A stretch of 64,000 nt of DNA, taken from positions 451,001,311-451,065,310 of the forward strand of contig NC_133538.1 in assembly GCF_048544455.1 (NCBI RefSeq). The letters run 5' to 3'. Below the pieces are notes generated by a model. That model saw only the letters and a list, made by a program, of their open reading frames with translations, did no database searches and had not been told where the DNA came from. This stretch comes from Silene latifolia. Taxonomy: Eukaryota > Streptophyta > Magnoliopsida > Caryophyllales > Caryophyllaceae. The position numbers and the translations under genes were made by a program. Of this stretch, positions 1-11,565 are shown one piece after another (positions within the stretch are counted from its first letter, which is position 1; every line of letters begins with the position of its first letter).

Positions 1-7
1 GTTTCAA

Positions 8-2685
8 ATGGTAGATGACAAACCAATTATGGAGCAAGTTCATGTTTATGAGAACTTGTGTGCTGATGTCACTAATGAGGGAATGAAACTAGATGAAATT
101 TTCTTGGCTAATGTTTTACTAGAAAAGTTTCCCCCTTCCTGGAATGAGTATAGAAACCATTTGAAACATAAGAAGAAAGATTTGTCCCTTCAAGAGCTAG
201 TAGGCCACATGAGGACTGAAGAAGCTAATCGTCTGAAAGATAAGTCAGTCCAATTGTCTCTTACTACTGTCAAAGCCAATCTTGTTGAAACTGGTGGGTC
301 TTCAAAAGAAGATAGGTTCAAGGGTAAGGGAAAGGCTAAAGCTGGTCAGGGTCAATCCAAGGGTCAGAATGCCAAGAAAGCTGGTCAAGGGAAATTCACC
401 AAACCTGCCTCAAAGATCCAGAAACCAAATCTGGTTTGCTATGTCTGTGGGAAAACGGGTCACAAAGCTTATCAGTGTCCTCAAAAGAAAGTTGCTGCTG
501 AAGCTAATGTTGCTGAAAAGGATGATATTATTGCTGCTGTAGTGGTTGAGGCTAATCTGGTTGCAAATGCTAGTGATTGGATTCTGGATACAGGGGCTTC
601 AAGGCATCTTTGTGCTAACAAGGATCTCTTTGCTGAATTTGAAGATGTTGCTGATGGTGAATGTGTCTACATGGGTAACTCTTCTTCTCACTGTTATCAC
701 CGGCAAAGGCAAGATCTTTCTGAAACTAACCTCAGGGAAAACTCTTGCTTTAAATAATGTTTTGTATGTTCCTACTTTGCGTCGAAACCTCGTGTCTGGT
801 GCCTTGCTAAACAAAGCTGGTGTGAAACTTGTTTTTGAGGCTGACAAGGTTGTAATGTCGCGCAATGGGGATTTTGTGGGCAAGGGTTATCTCTGTGGGG
901 GTTTATTTATTTTGAATGTTGATTCTCCTATCATTAATAATAATACTTCTACTTCTGCTTATATTGCTGAGTCTATTGATGTTTGGCATGGTAGATTAGG
1001 TCATGTGAATTTTGATTCGATTAAAAAGCTCAAATCTATGTCGCTTATTTCTTCGTTATCTTCAGAAACTCATGAGAAGTGTCCTAGTTGTGTCGAGGCC
1101 AAATTTGCTAAGAAACCTAGTAGACCTGTTACAACTAGACAAACGAGTCTTCTTGAGTTAATTCACACCGACCTAGCCGACTTCAAAAACACCATGAGTA
1201 GAGGTGGTAAACACTATTATGTCACTTTTATTGATGATTTTTCTAGATATACCAAAGTATATTTGCTTAGAAATAAAAGTGAAGCTGAGGACATGTTTAT
1301 AAAGTTTAAAGCTGAGGTAGAAAATCAGCTTGATAGGAAGATTAAAAGAGTCAGGTCCGATCGAGGAGGAGAGTATGGTTCTGGTTATTTAGTAGATTTT
1401 TGTGAGAAAAATGGTTTAATACATGAAAAGAGCCCACCATACTTACCTCAATCGAATGGAGTAGCTGAACGTAAAAATAGAACTTTGAAAGAAATGATGA
1501 ATGCTATGCTTTTAAGTTCTGGCCTTTCTGATGATATGTGGGGGGAAGCGGTGCTTTCAACTTGTCATATTCTTAACAGGGTACCTCATAAGAAACTAGA
1601 CAAGACACCCTATGAGATATGGAAAGGTTATGCTCCTAACTTAAGTTACCTTAAAGTGTGGGGGTGTTTGGCTAAAGTAGGCTTACCTAGCTTTAGGAGG
1701 CCAACCATTGGACCTAAGACTTATGACTGCGTTTTCATTGGTTATGCTCAAAACAGTTCTGCTTATAGGTTCATGTCTTTAAGTGACAGGTCTATATCTG
1801 AGGCTAGAGATGCTGAGTTTTTTGAGCAGGTATTTCCTTTGAAGAAGGAAACAGTATCACTACCCGATGCCCCTGTTGTTTCTCTCGTGCTGTTAACCTT
1901 ATCGACGTTCTATGCATGCGAGTACTAGTACTTCTGTGGATCATGCAGTTGAACCAAGAAGGAGTAAAAGGCCCAGAATTGAAAAGAGCTACGGGAGTGA
2001 TTTCATCAGAACTGATGCTATCAGACTTCACTTATCTGAAATCGCAGGTGATATTTGTGCTTTTGATGAGCTTGTTTCTGCCTTTTTAATAGAAGATGAT
2101 CCAAAAACATATGATGAGGCTATGAGATCTATAGATGTTGTTTTTTGGAAAGAAGCTATTAAAAATGAACTAGATTCTATTGTTTCTAATCAGACTTGGG
2201 AGTTAACTGATTTGCCTAAAGGTAGTAAACCCATTAGTAGCAAATGGATCTTTAAAAAGAAAATGAGACCTGATGGAACAATAGAAAGGTTCAAGGCCAG
2301 ACTTGTGGTGAGGGGGTTTACACAAAAGAAAGATATTGACTATTTTGATACTTACTCACCTGTGACTAAAATTTCCACCATTAGAACTCTTATTGCTTTG
2401 GCCGCTATTCATGATCTTGTGGTACATCAGATGGATGTAAAAACTGCTTTTTTGAATGGTGACCTAAATGAAGAGATCTATATGTTGCAACCCGAGGGGT
2501 TTGTGGTAAAGGGTCAAGAGAGTAAAGTGTGTAAACTGAGAAAATCACTATATGGTCTTAAACAAGCTCCTAAACAGTGGTATGAGAAATTTCACAACAC
2601 TTTGATTGATGATGGCTATATAACTAACAATTCTGATTCATGTGTTTATTCTAAAATGTTTGGACCAGAGTGTGTTTTTATATGA
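8..2685 (+). pseudogene. copia gag-pol polyprotein, frameshifted and cut off inside RT
   Basis: The first frame (8-757) has a UBN2-type gag, a Lys/Gly-rich linker, a CCHC zinc knuckle (CYVCGKTGHKAYQC) and the protease motif ILDTGAS. A frameshift near 685 moves coding to the frame that ends at 1928. That frame has the GAG-pre-integrase zinc finger (HGRLGH...CPSC) and the integrase core with its DDE acids in IHTDLAD, RSDRGGEY and NGVAERKN. A second shift near 1910 leads to RT (1912-2685), with WIFKKK, FKARLVVRG, DVKTAFLNG and YGLKQAP. The stop at 2685 falls just before the YVDD loop. Two shifts and a missing active site mean it cannot work alone. Confidence 0.88.
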
Positions 2686-3096
2686 GGTTGGACTATTGTC
2701 CTTAATAGCTCTTGTGAGAAGTGCTACTGAGAAGCACTTGAGCTACCTTTGGGAGTGTGATGGCTCAGCCACCATCTATGTGAGAATATTATATAAAATC
2801 ATAAATTTTCGCTAGAGCACTCACCTAAACCAGGGTAAACGCATGGCTTTAAAAGCGTTACACTTAGAAATCGCGGAATTAAACAGATTTTGAAGGTATG
2901 ATATGTGTTGTGGGGGATTCAACGACTGAAGTCCGACGAGGAATTCAAATCGAAAGATATTCACTTGTTGAAAGTAAGTTGTTGCCTCGCTTCACTAATA
3001 CGTCAATTCAAGTCGAAAGACATTGAACGTTTAAGTATCCAATCCTTCCTTACCCGGAATATTTCTTTAGCTTTCTCTTCGCCATTAGTGGGGGAT

Positions 3097-3879
3097 TGTT
3101 GGAAGTAATGGCTGTCAAAGCCAAAAAGCTATTTTGCCTCTTCTCCCACATCGGTGGGGAGAAGGAGGTTTAATATGTTTATATTACTTTTCTCTCCCCA
3201 AGTGGATAAGAGTTGGACCAAGGAGGCTTTTGTTGAGAGTGTTGGGCCTGTGAGTCTGATCCAAACACACACACGCGCGCGCGCGCCGGCCCGGCCCGGC
3301 TCGGGCTCGGGCTCGGGTTTGGGTAGAGCCCCTGCGGGGCGGGCCAAAGGCCCTCTTTTCTTTTTGGGCTGTGTGTTTTTGGTTTAGGTCCAGGTTCAGT
3401 GTATCTGTAATATTCTGTTAAGTCAAATGTTTTTATGACTGTTAATTGCAGATATTAAGGGAGCGTAATTAATCCCTTAATTACGTTTGACGGCCCCTTA
3501 ATTGCTGAGATTTTTTGTCTCTGTAACAGCTCTATTTTCCCTTATAAATAGAGCTGTTCACTTGACAGAAGATTGCACCAATACACTCCACATTCTCTTC
3601 TCTCAATATGCTCTCCTTCAGTCTCTTCTGATTTTTCCGGGTACAGTGTCTGTTTTTTCCAAAGTCTTCTTACTTCAGTGGTGCGGTACGAAGGCTGCAG
3701 TGTTAACCTTGGGGAACTACCGGCGTGAGACGATAACCACCACGGTCGTGCCGTAATAGTTTTCAAGTCAGTGGCTTTTTACCACGGCGCTGCAATTCTG
3801 TTCGATAAGTCCTTTTCTGTCTTTTGTATTTTTTAAAGTTTCTGTTTGTTCACCATTGTTACGAATTATCTTTCCAACA
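3097..3879 (+). repeat. 3' LTR of the first copia element
   Basis: The 783-bp repeat starts TGTTGGAA and ends TTCCAACA, so its ends are inverted copies of each other, as in copia LTRs. A TATA box (TATAAATA) lies at 3543-3550. The region 3265-3320 is very GC-rich, with a short (CG)n run followed by GGCCC and CTCGGG repeats. Reading frames inside it (for example 3154-3387) follow this low-complexity DNA and are not genes. Confidence 0.85.
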
Positions 3880-4821
3880 ATTATTATTGTTTATGTTAAA
3901 AAGGTGGAGAATTTTCTCAATGATACATCAAATGAGTTATTCCATGCGGCATTAAATGAGTTGTTACCCCTTACTCCATGAACTTTTGTTCAAGTTACCA
4001 GTTTAAATTTGTTCATGGAGAAATAAGCAAATAAGGACGGTGTTGATAACAGTGGCCAAACGAGTGAACATAGGAACGTAACATGTTATAATGACTCCGA
4101 CAATTATCGATAGATCGATAGGATACTAATTGCCGAGTAATAGTCCACTTTCTTTTTTTCCGAAATCCACCAGTACAATAAAGAACTCCGTAACTAATAA
4201 TCTAACTGAATAAGATTAAAAAAATTTGCTTGCCTTCTGCTATCTCCGCAGTAGCCGTGAGACCCCAAAGAGCAAAGAAGGTAATGAACACGGTTTTTAG
4301 ACAAATTGCCAATTACGTAAAAGATACAGTTTCGAGTATATACATTACATTCATCTTCCCTCGCCTTACCAAAACATTAAGCAATAATATATTCTTCTTC
4401 GATTTAATTGTTTTTGTAAGATGTAGTTTCTTCTTCTTGATGGTATACTTTATGGTATACTTTATCTGGAAAATAATATAAATTGAAAAACTATTTATTT
4501 AAAATAATAAAGTAGTTATTAGGAAAATTAATACGTAATTGTATCTGGAAAATGAAATATGAGATTTAACTTCTATGAAATTCTACTTCATTTATTTCTC
4601 CTCCTATGTCGTGTAACTAAATGATACGATAAATAATACGTATTTCAATAGGAATCAAACACTTCTTAATTTAAATAATCATGCAGTAACCAAACATGAT
4701 CCGACCTAATAGTTTAGGATAACAATATGGTGTCACCGGGTGACGCCCAATACAATAGTTTTATATGATCTATTATTGGTTCAAACTTATAAAGATCCAG
4801 AGATTTACTTCAGACAATAAC
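3880..4821. other. AT-rich intergenic DNA without a recognisable gene
   Basis: There is no supported reading frame or RNA gene. A short perfect inverted repeat (GTCACCGGGTGAC) lies near 4731. This stretch may be the body of the Helitron-like element whose 3' end is at 5346, but I could not find a 5' TC terminus. Confidence 0.4.
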
Positions 4822-4824
4822 TTT

Positions 4825-5262
4825 CACTACTAAATAATAGTGGTAGATTGACCGAAAACTCTTGACGGAATAGAAAATTGGCAGTTTAGACAGAAATAAC
4901 TGACGAAATACTGACGGAACGCGTTGTTGGCGCAATATCAGTTAGTTAAAATACGCGCCTTGAACAGTGTTAATGGCAGCAATACAGTTTGACGGGTTTT
5001 GACGGATAATCTGTTAGAAAAGTCAACAAAAGTCAACTTTTCTGACGGAATTTCCGTAGAATTGTCAACTTTTTGTTGACTTTTCTGTCAGGCCTGGGAG
5101 GCCCTTAGTTTTTAGAATTCCTTACTTGAAAATCCGCCAGAAACCTGTTTTTTTAACGATTCGTACAGATGGATATTCTCTCAAGAATGTGAGTTTCTGA
5201 TAGTATATAGTCGTTTCTGACGGATAAAATCCGTTAGTCTGCCATTATTTATTTTTGTAGTG
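4825..5262. mobile_element. CACTA-like MITE
   Basis: The 438-bp element begins CACTAC and ends GTAGTG, with imperfect terminal inverted repeats running about 30 bp inward. It is flanked by the 3-bp direct repeat TTT (4822-4824 and 5263-5265), the target-site length of CACTA transposons. The interior has many TGACGG motifs in both orientations, which look like the subterminal repeats bound by CACTA transposases. It has no coding capacity. Confidence 0.75.
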
Positions 5263-5317
5263 TTTACTATTTAGCCGTCAATAAACACGAATAATCTACG
5301 CCATTGTTGTGGTATTA

Positions 5318-5347
5318 CCCGGGCAACGCCCGGGCATGAAATCTAGT
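5318..5347 (+). mobile_element. Helitron-type 3' terminus, plus strand
   Basis: A perfect 7-bp-stem hairpin (CCCGGGC AAC GCCCGGG, 5318-5334) is followed after 8 nt by CTAG at 5343-5346 and then T. A subterminal hairpin plus CTRR before a T is the usual 3' end of plant Helitrons. The 5' end was not identified. Confidence 0.55.
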
Positions 5348-5360
5348 ATATATATAAATT

Positions 5361-6004
5361 AGGATCACATGAGTCCACCCTATCTTTTTGAGTCCGTGAG
5401 TCCATGATACAATATCACACTTTATATTAAACAATATCATAGCTTATATTCAAAAAAAAAATAAAAAAAAAAATTCGAAAAAAAAAATTTGAAAAAAAAA
5501 ATTCCAAAAAAAAGTCGTGATATTGTTTTGTAATACAATATCACACGTTACACTAAACAATATCACAGCTTACATAAAAAAAAAAAAAAAAAAAAACTTT
5601 TCAAAAAAAAAAATTTGAAACAAAAAATCGTGTTTTTTTTTTTTGTAATACAATATCACACGTTATACTAAACAATATCACATCTTACATAAAAAAAAAA
5701 AAAAAAAAAAAAAACTTTTTCAAAAAAAAAAAAAATCGTGATATTGTTTTGTAATACAATATCACACGTTATACTAAACAATATCACAGCTTAAAAAAAA
5801 AATAACTTTTTCGAAAAAAAAAAAATTCGAAAAAAAAAATTTGAAAAAAAAAATTTTCCGAAAAAAAATATCGAAAAAAAAATTTTGAAAAAAAAATTTC
5901 GAAACAAAATTTGAAAAAAAAAACCGTGATATTGTTTTGTATAGTGCGTGATATTGTTTTATGGATTCATGGACTCAAATATATAGGTGGACTCACCGGA
6001 TCTT
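5361..6004. mobile_element. Long-TIR element with AT-rich palindromic core
   Basis: The two ends are inverted copies over nearly 60 bp. Both contain GAGTCCACC, then GAGTCC-TGA, then CAATATCAC. Between them is poly(A)-rich DNA in which a short unit (GTGATATTG and its complement CAATATCAC) recurs several times, separated by runs of A. There are no genes. Both flanks are TA repeats, so a target duplication cannot be read. The superfamily is uncertain. Confidence 0.6.
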
Positions 6005-6024
6005 GCCTATATATATATATATAT

Positions 6025-6058
6025 ACTAGTTTTAAACCCGTGCAAAAAATGCACGGGT
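6025..6058 (-). mobile_element. Helitron-type 3' terminus, minus strand
   Basis: On the minus strand a hairpin with 9-bp arms (ACCCGTGCA / TGCACGGGT, 6036-6058) is followed by CTAG (6029-6026) and then T. This is the same architecture as at 5347 and 12471 but in the opposite direction, so the element body would extend to the right of 6058. Confidence 0.55.
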
Positions 6059-7748
6059 CGTAATTAATAACATGCGTTATCAATTTATCATTGTATATAA
6101 GAGCACTTAAATGAGTATGATTATCCTTAACTTTGTTTATTGACATCGCAAAACAAACAGCGATGAGAATATATTCAAGCAAAATATAAGTTTTTTTTTT
6201 GCCAGCAGTAAAGATCAAAGCAAAATATAAGTATATGTTTTTAAATGAATTTTAAATTCATGATCAATTTAATTGATTAAAAGTATCTATTGAATATAAC
6301 ATGATTTTAATACATTTAAACTAATATAAAGAACAAAGAAAAACCTTATATGGAGGGCCGACGGAAGTGAAAATAACTATATAAAATCTCGACATGTTAA
6401 AATAAATTAAATGTACATCTATAAATTATACTCCTATAATATTTAGATCAACAATCCTGATGTGTCTAAATTGTAACTGGGTCGACATTTTCAGTTATTT
6501 AAATGGACATATGATGACTAAAATATGAGTTCAAAACTATTATTCCCTCCGGCCGAGTCATTTGTAATCTGTTTTTATTTTAAGTATATTATTCATTCGT
6601 TATCTATTTCTATATCAGGTAAATAACTTTTCACAAAATGACAAATATGCCCTTACACAAATTATAGAATAGTATGACATCATAGTGTAAAACGGTCTAT
6701 TTTATTAGAGAACTTTTTATTTTATGCTAATAAATAATTTGTATTTTTAGACAATAAAATCGTCTTATCGGCAAAACCGCTTCACAAAAACTACCATATC
6801 CCATATTATTCACTACTATCGTACGCTCTATTATTCACTACAAACTACCATAAAACGGTAAGTCTATATTACCTACCTATAAATTCTGATTTTGACATAT
6901 AAACGGATAAACCTACCAAAACTTAAAAGCTAAACAAATTATACATAACCAAAAATATGTTTTAAGTAATTAACCATACCCAGCCACCTCCTCACTCATT
7001 TTACCCCCTCGTCCCATTTCATGTGGCTCTCTACCCCTATCTTAAAGTTCCGCTGCACTCCTCATCAGTCACTGGCCTCTTATATTTTTAAGCTCATTTA
7101 AACCAATCTTTGTTCATCATCATCTTTCTCCTTTTGTGATCCTACCCATTCTCAGGTATCACCTTCACACTTTTCACCTCTTATTCTGATCTCTACCGGG
7201 TCTCCACCCTAACAGAAAAAATAAAGATAAATTTTCCTCTAATTTTCTGCCTATCGACAATTTACATCAATATACATATTCTTTAATCTTTAATGCCTTT
7301 TAGATTCAAATTTAATAAATTTAATGTCAATATTGGAGTTAATTGAGAGTATAAGTAGAAGAAATTCATGTAAGTATGATCCAAAAATTATACTCTGGGT
7401 TCTTTTATTCGCTTGGTCCATTTCAAAGTACATATTTTTTTTCGATTTTTAAAATTTTGTTTAAACATGAAACTATGTTTTTTATGTAAAAGTTGACTTG
7501 TTGAAATTAAAAGTCAAGATGATTATTTAAAGTGGGCTGGAGAGTGATAACTGGTTTACAATTATTATCACTAATTATTGAATTTGAGTAATTAAGAATT
7601 GACAATTGAATAAGAATAGAGTAGAAATTTATTAGAGAAGAGAGAGGGTAATTAAATTAGAGGTAAAACATGGGGGGACCCATACAAATTCAATTTTATG
7701 AATTTTATCGACCAATCGAAGCCTTTTTGAACCTAACATACTAAATTT
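6059..7748. other. AT-rich intergenic DNA, possible Helitron body
   Basis: I see no credible gene. A CCCTCCGGCC-type sequence at about 6544, like the end of a common plant MITE family, has no clear partner end. A pyrimidine-rich, less AT-biased stretch at about 6970-7230 looks like an untranslated leader but no reading frame follows. Confidence 0.4.

Positions 7749-7749
<1 letters not shown>

Positions 7750-7795
<46 letters not shown>
7750..7795. repeat. (AT)n microsatellite
   Basis: An uninterrupted AT dinucleotide run of about 45 bp. A second run lies at about 9064-9098, at the joint of the tandem duplication. Confidence 0.9.
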
Positions 7796-7797
<2 letters not shown>

Positions 7798-8533
7798 CGT
7801 AGTACACATTTTACTCATCGTAATACACTATTGACAGTTATACCCCTCTCATTTTCTCTCTCCAACCTCTCTCTGATGTTTTCCCTCTAATGTCAACCCA
7901 TTCATTCATCTCAAATTTCACAAAGCCATGACTTCGGCGGTTGATGTCGACACTGGAGTAGGAGATATGTCGGCCGGGTTTTTCGCCGCCAGTGGGGATG
8001 CGACGGTGGTGAGTAACCGGTGGTCAATTGACCGGATGTGAGGGGTCGTTTGTGAGAGGACGATGATGGTGAGATGCCGGCAACGACAAGCCGGTGGTGG
8101 TGATACGCCGGCGATGACAAGCCAGTGGTGAGAGTAAGTCGGTGAGTGGCGGCCGGTCAATTATAATGTACCATACTGATTGATTGATTACTTTTTGTAC
8201 TGTGTAATACGTTTCTAATGATTGCACTGTACTACATTGATTATTTTTTTTCCTTTTTCTATATAGCACAATATATGTTCAATTTACTCAATTTACTCAA
8301 TGTACAAATTAATAAGAAATAGTCATAATATAGAATTAACGAATTAATTACCCGTTCGTTACTCGAATAATCGTTCGTAATTGAAAAATTTTACTGTGGT
8401 GGAAGATGGTTGTTTCAATTAGAAAGGAGGAAGAGAGAATTAGGTTTAATGTTTTTTTAGTGAAGGGTAAACAAATGGAAAGTTTGGTGCAAAAAGTACA
8501 ATAATGAGTAAAATACGTACTGCGAAAATAAAT
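7796..8533. other. Intergenic DNA with a GC-rich gene-like patch
   Basis: The part at 7926-8160 is much richer in GC and CpG than its surroundings. It has a plus-strand ATG (7928) opening a frame of only 37 codons. The CGGCGG/CCGGTGG wording resembles a captured or decayed coding piece. No family is recognised. Confidence 0.35.
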
Positions 8534-8626
8534 TACGTGTATATATATACAAATAAACATTGTGTTGTGTCCTATTCAAATAGACTTCTGACTTTGTATA
8601 GTTGTTCTACATAAAAATAAATACAG

Positions 8627-8805
8627 TTAGTCTTGCTATAGACGGATATATCTGTCTATAGCTAAACATGGGTCAAATAGTTTGAAAGTGGTGACATTTT
8701 TGGCCCCCACCATCCCACTTGTTGCTTGTCCTATTAGAAATGTGGTATTGTATTTGACCCATCTTTAGTTATAGACGGATATGTGCTGTCTATAATGAAA
8801 TTTTG
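8627..8805. mobile_element. MITE, copy A
   Basis: Long imperfect terminal inverted repeats carry TATAGACGGATATnnnnGTCTATA followed by CTAAA and GGGTCAAATA, with the right end as the inverse. The inner part is about 70 bp and non-coding. The superfamily is unassigned because no clear target duplication is visible. Confidence 0.6.
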
Positions 8806-9062
8806 TCAAATAAATACTCCATATTTCAGTAAAACACATCCTATTCTACTGCCTCTCAAACTCTTGTAGTAGTGAGCAGTGAGATATATTGTTTTGGTGA
8901 TCAATTAGTAGAGAGTTGACGTAAACTTTATACTCGAAGTGAAACTCATATTTTTATATACTTTTTAAAACTTAAAAGTTGTTTAACATTATTTATTATT
9001 GAGGTGTTTTAATTTGCTTATGGTGGAGACTCTATAATCGTTCGAAAAAAGTTTTCTTTTAC

Positions 9063-9103
<41 letters not shown>

Positions 9104-9173
9104 AATAAACATTGTGTCCTATTCAAATAGACTTCTGACTTTGTATAGTTGTTCTACATAAAAATAAATACAG

Positions 9174-9350
9174 TTAGTCTTGCTATAGACGGATATATCT
9201 GTCTATAGCTAAAGACGGGTCAAATAGTTTGAAAGTGGTGACATTTTTAGCCCCCACCATCCCACTTGTTGCTTGTCCTATTAGAAATGCGGTATTGTAT
9301 TTGACCCGTCTTTAGTTATAGACGGATATGTGCTGCCTATAATGAGATTT
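9174..9350. mobile_element. MITE, copy B
   Basis: The duplicated copy of the MITE at 8627, carried along by the tandem duplication. Its arms keep GACGGGTCAAATA where copy A has CATGGGTCAAATA. Confidence 0.6.
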
Positions 9351-9582
9351 TAGAAATAAATACTCCATATTTCACTCAAACACATCCTATTCTACTGCCT
9401 CTCAAACTCTTGTAATAGTGAGCAGTGAGATATATTGTTTTGGTGATCAATTAGGGGAGAGTTGACGTAAACTCATATTTTTATATACTTTTTAAAACTT
9501 AAAAGTTGTTTAACATTATTTATTATTGAGGTGTTTTGCTTATAGTGGAGACTCTATAATCGCTCGAAAAAAACTTCCTTTA

Positions 9583-10209
9583 ATTTATAGATACATAGAT
9601 AGATAGATATTGATTTTATCATGATTTTATGTTTGTATTACACATATAAAAAATGTCTCATTGATTTTCCAATATTTGTATATAAAACTTTTGAGCCTTC
9701 TTATTGAAAATATCGATAGAGAAAAAACGAAAATTCAACATTTATATATAGGCTCGACTTAAGCTCGAACTCGCGTTAAAGCTCGCAAGCTTGACAACGG
9801 GCAAAATTTTTTCAAGCTCGGGTCAGCTCGAGATCGGCTCGAGCTCGAATTTTACTTTATGAGCACAAGCCGAGCAAGGCCAAGCTCGAGCTCGGCTCGG
9901 CTCGTTAACACTCCTAGTGCCCACAACATCACACCGCGATTACACCTCACCTTAGCCACTAACCTATCCAACCGACCTTTTGTGTCTCCATTCTTATGTC
10001 GTCAACACCATAAATATTCAATAAAAGCACAAGGCAGTTCCGTTTTTTTTTGGGTTTTCGGTTTTTTTTCTTTCTTTGTTTTTTTTTTTTGCAAAAATAG
10101 CACACACACAATTCTACGGGTTGCCTCCCGGAAGCGCTTTTGTTTAACGTCGTTGGCTCGGCGTCTCGCGGAATGGTAAAACCACCTGACTTAAGCTTGG
10201 AGAGAAAAG
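9583..10209. other. Intergenic repeats, CTCG-rich patch
   Basis: At 9750-9905 there is a run of AGCTCGAGCTCGG-like words, a common low-complexity repeat in plant DNA. At about 10116-10175 the wording GGGTTGCCTCCCGGAAGCGCTT is typical of the non-coding part of plant gypsy elements and belongs with the fragment at 10210-11170. There is no gene. Confidence 0.45.
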
Positions 10210-11170
10210 TTACCTTAACTTACCAACATGAATACAAGAGGAAGAACGAAAGCAAGATTTTATATGGATAATTTGTGCACGTTTCCCGAAGCCCTTCCGG
10301 CGAATTAATTTATCAAACCAAACCTTCTTCTTACCTCTAGATGCCTCCGCATCCTCACGACGGTCCCATAAGATTAGGGATGTCAATTTCACCCGCATCC
10401 ATCAAAATCTGATCCACCCGATTCTAAAAGATGGATGAAAACCCGACTTAAATGGATGATGGATGGATGACAGATGACGGATTGGTTGGATGAAGAAATT
10501 TCACCCGCCATCCATCCATCACCCGATTTTATTACTTTTTATTTAATGTTTTTTTTACATATAACACATTATTAAGATATAAAATATTCAAATTTTCATA
10601 TTTTTATACTCTCAATATAGTTATTTTGTGAACCTACCCACTAGAAAGTTAAACTAAATTAATAATCTAACTTTATTTTTGTAGAAAATAAAAAATCACC
10701 ATTTTTTTAACTTGAAACATATAAATACACTACACCCGTTTATCACCCGATCCACCCGTTTCATCCATGGATGATGGATGGATGGATGATGGATGATATG
10801 TTTCACGGATGACGGACGGGTTGGATGAGATTTTAAAAGGACGGATGGATGACGGATGAGGCTTCACCCAACCCGAACCCGATCCATTGACATCCCTACA
10901 TAAGATGATATACCTTTGCTTTTTAGGGGATCCCTGCAAAACCTCAGACACCTTGCTCGGAATAGGAGATTTCCGACACTTAGATAAATCATGGTTAGAA
11001 GAAGTGTGTATAATACACAATGAGTGAATTGAAGAAGAGTGAGAAGATGGTTTATTGATTTCAAATTTAACAACGGTCCCATCAAATTCCATGGTAATAG
11101 ACCCTTTTGAGACATCCCTGCAGACTTCAAGAATGGTCTCCCTAATAAGACGGGATAGCATCACTTTCAC
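10210..11170 (-). pseudogene. Ty3/gypsy fragment, split by a hAT MITE
   Basis: The minus-strand frame from 11170 contains VSKGSITMEFDGTVVKF, which resembles the end of the protease region in Athila/Tat gypsy polyproteins (DV.KG.LTMEFDG...F). The frame runs to 10907 and is broken by the MITE at 10375-10898. If one copy of the 8-bp duplication and the MITE are skipped, it continues in frame through a basic stretch (WDRREDAEASRGKKKVWF) to the stop at 10210. So the frame was open when the MITE landed. No LTRs belong to it, so it is a solo fragment. Confidence 0.55.
10375..10898. mobile_element. hAT-type MITE with 8-bp target duplication
   Basis: The 524-bp element starts TAGGGATGTCAAT and ends ATTGACATCCCTA. 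It is flanked by perfect 8-bp direct repeats CATAAGAT (10367-10374 and 10899-10906), which is diagnostic for hAT transposition. Inside, both ends are rich in GGATGGATGA/ATCCATCC words in inverted orientation. There is no transposase. Confidence 0.9.
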
Positions 11171-11262
11171 TCTTCATGTAAACAATCGCATATATTGTGG
11201 GCTCAAGTATTGTGGGCTCAAGTGTTTTCCATCTTTCTTCTAGTATCCACTTCTGATACTAA

Positions 11263-11565
11263 GAGCAATAGCAATAAAAGAACTTTATATTAAGTTCTTC
11301 TTATGCAATATCATATTTTATTAGTTCAAATGTTTAAGAATTTTTGTCCACAATAACATTTGTATAAAGTTCTTAAATAAAAAATAAATAAATAAGTAAT
11401 TGCGTATTCCACAATTTTCAAAGTATGCTTATTGGTTATCAAATTCCCATCACCAAGTTCTTATTTTGGAACTCAATTCTTAAAATTAAGAACAACCTTT
11501 TAGTTGCAATAGAAGAATTTTTTATTTTGGGTTCTTAGTCCCAAAACTAAGAACTACTATTGCTA
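11263..11565. mobile_element. Probable MITE, about 300 bp
   Basis: The ends carry AGCAATAGCAAT and its inverse (ATTGCTAT). Words such as AAGTTCTT, TTAAGAA and AAGAAC recur inside in both orientations. The boundaries and target duplication are not clean. Confidence 0.4.

Larger units (their letters stand above)
1..3879 (+). mobile_element. Ty1/copia retrotransposon, truncated at the window edge, 3' LTR complete
   Basis: The element enters from the left edge partway through gag and ends with a full 3' LTR. The domain order gag, protease, integrase, reverse transcriptase is the copia order. The coding part stops just before the RT catalytic YVDD segment. About 400 bp of unrelated or degenerate sequence (2686-3096) separates it from the LTR, so the rest of RT and all of RNase H are deleted. 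A purine-rich run (GTGGGGGAT) just before 3097 is the polypurine tract. The 5' LTR and target duplication lie outside the window. The gag resembles Tork-like elements, but I did not test the clade. Confidence 0.9.
8534..9582. repeat. Tandem duplication of a ~525-bp unit
   Basis: The unit at 8534-9060 is followed directly by a second copy at 9061-9582. Both begin with an ACGT(AT)n run, then ACAAATAAACATTGTG, and end with CTATAATCG.TCGAAAAAA. The copies differ by scattered substitutions and a few short indels, including the length of the (AT)n run. Each copy contains the same MITE, so the duplication came after the MITE insertion. Confidence 0.85.

Noticed and set aside
3154..3387. 77- and 72-codon frames on both strands over GC-rich LTR DNA
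   Set aside because: Low-complexity CG, GGCCC and CTCGGG repeats create open frames; no domain and inside an LTR.
7911..8269. Overlapping minus-strand frames, His/Pro/Ser-rich
   Set aside because: They come from a short GC-rich patch with repeated CCGGC words; no promoter or family match.
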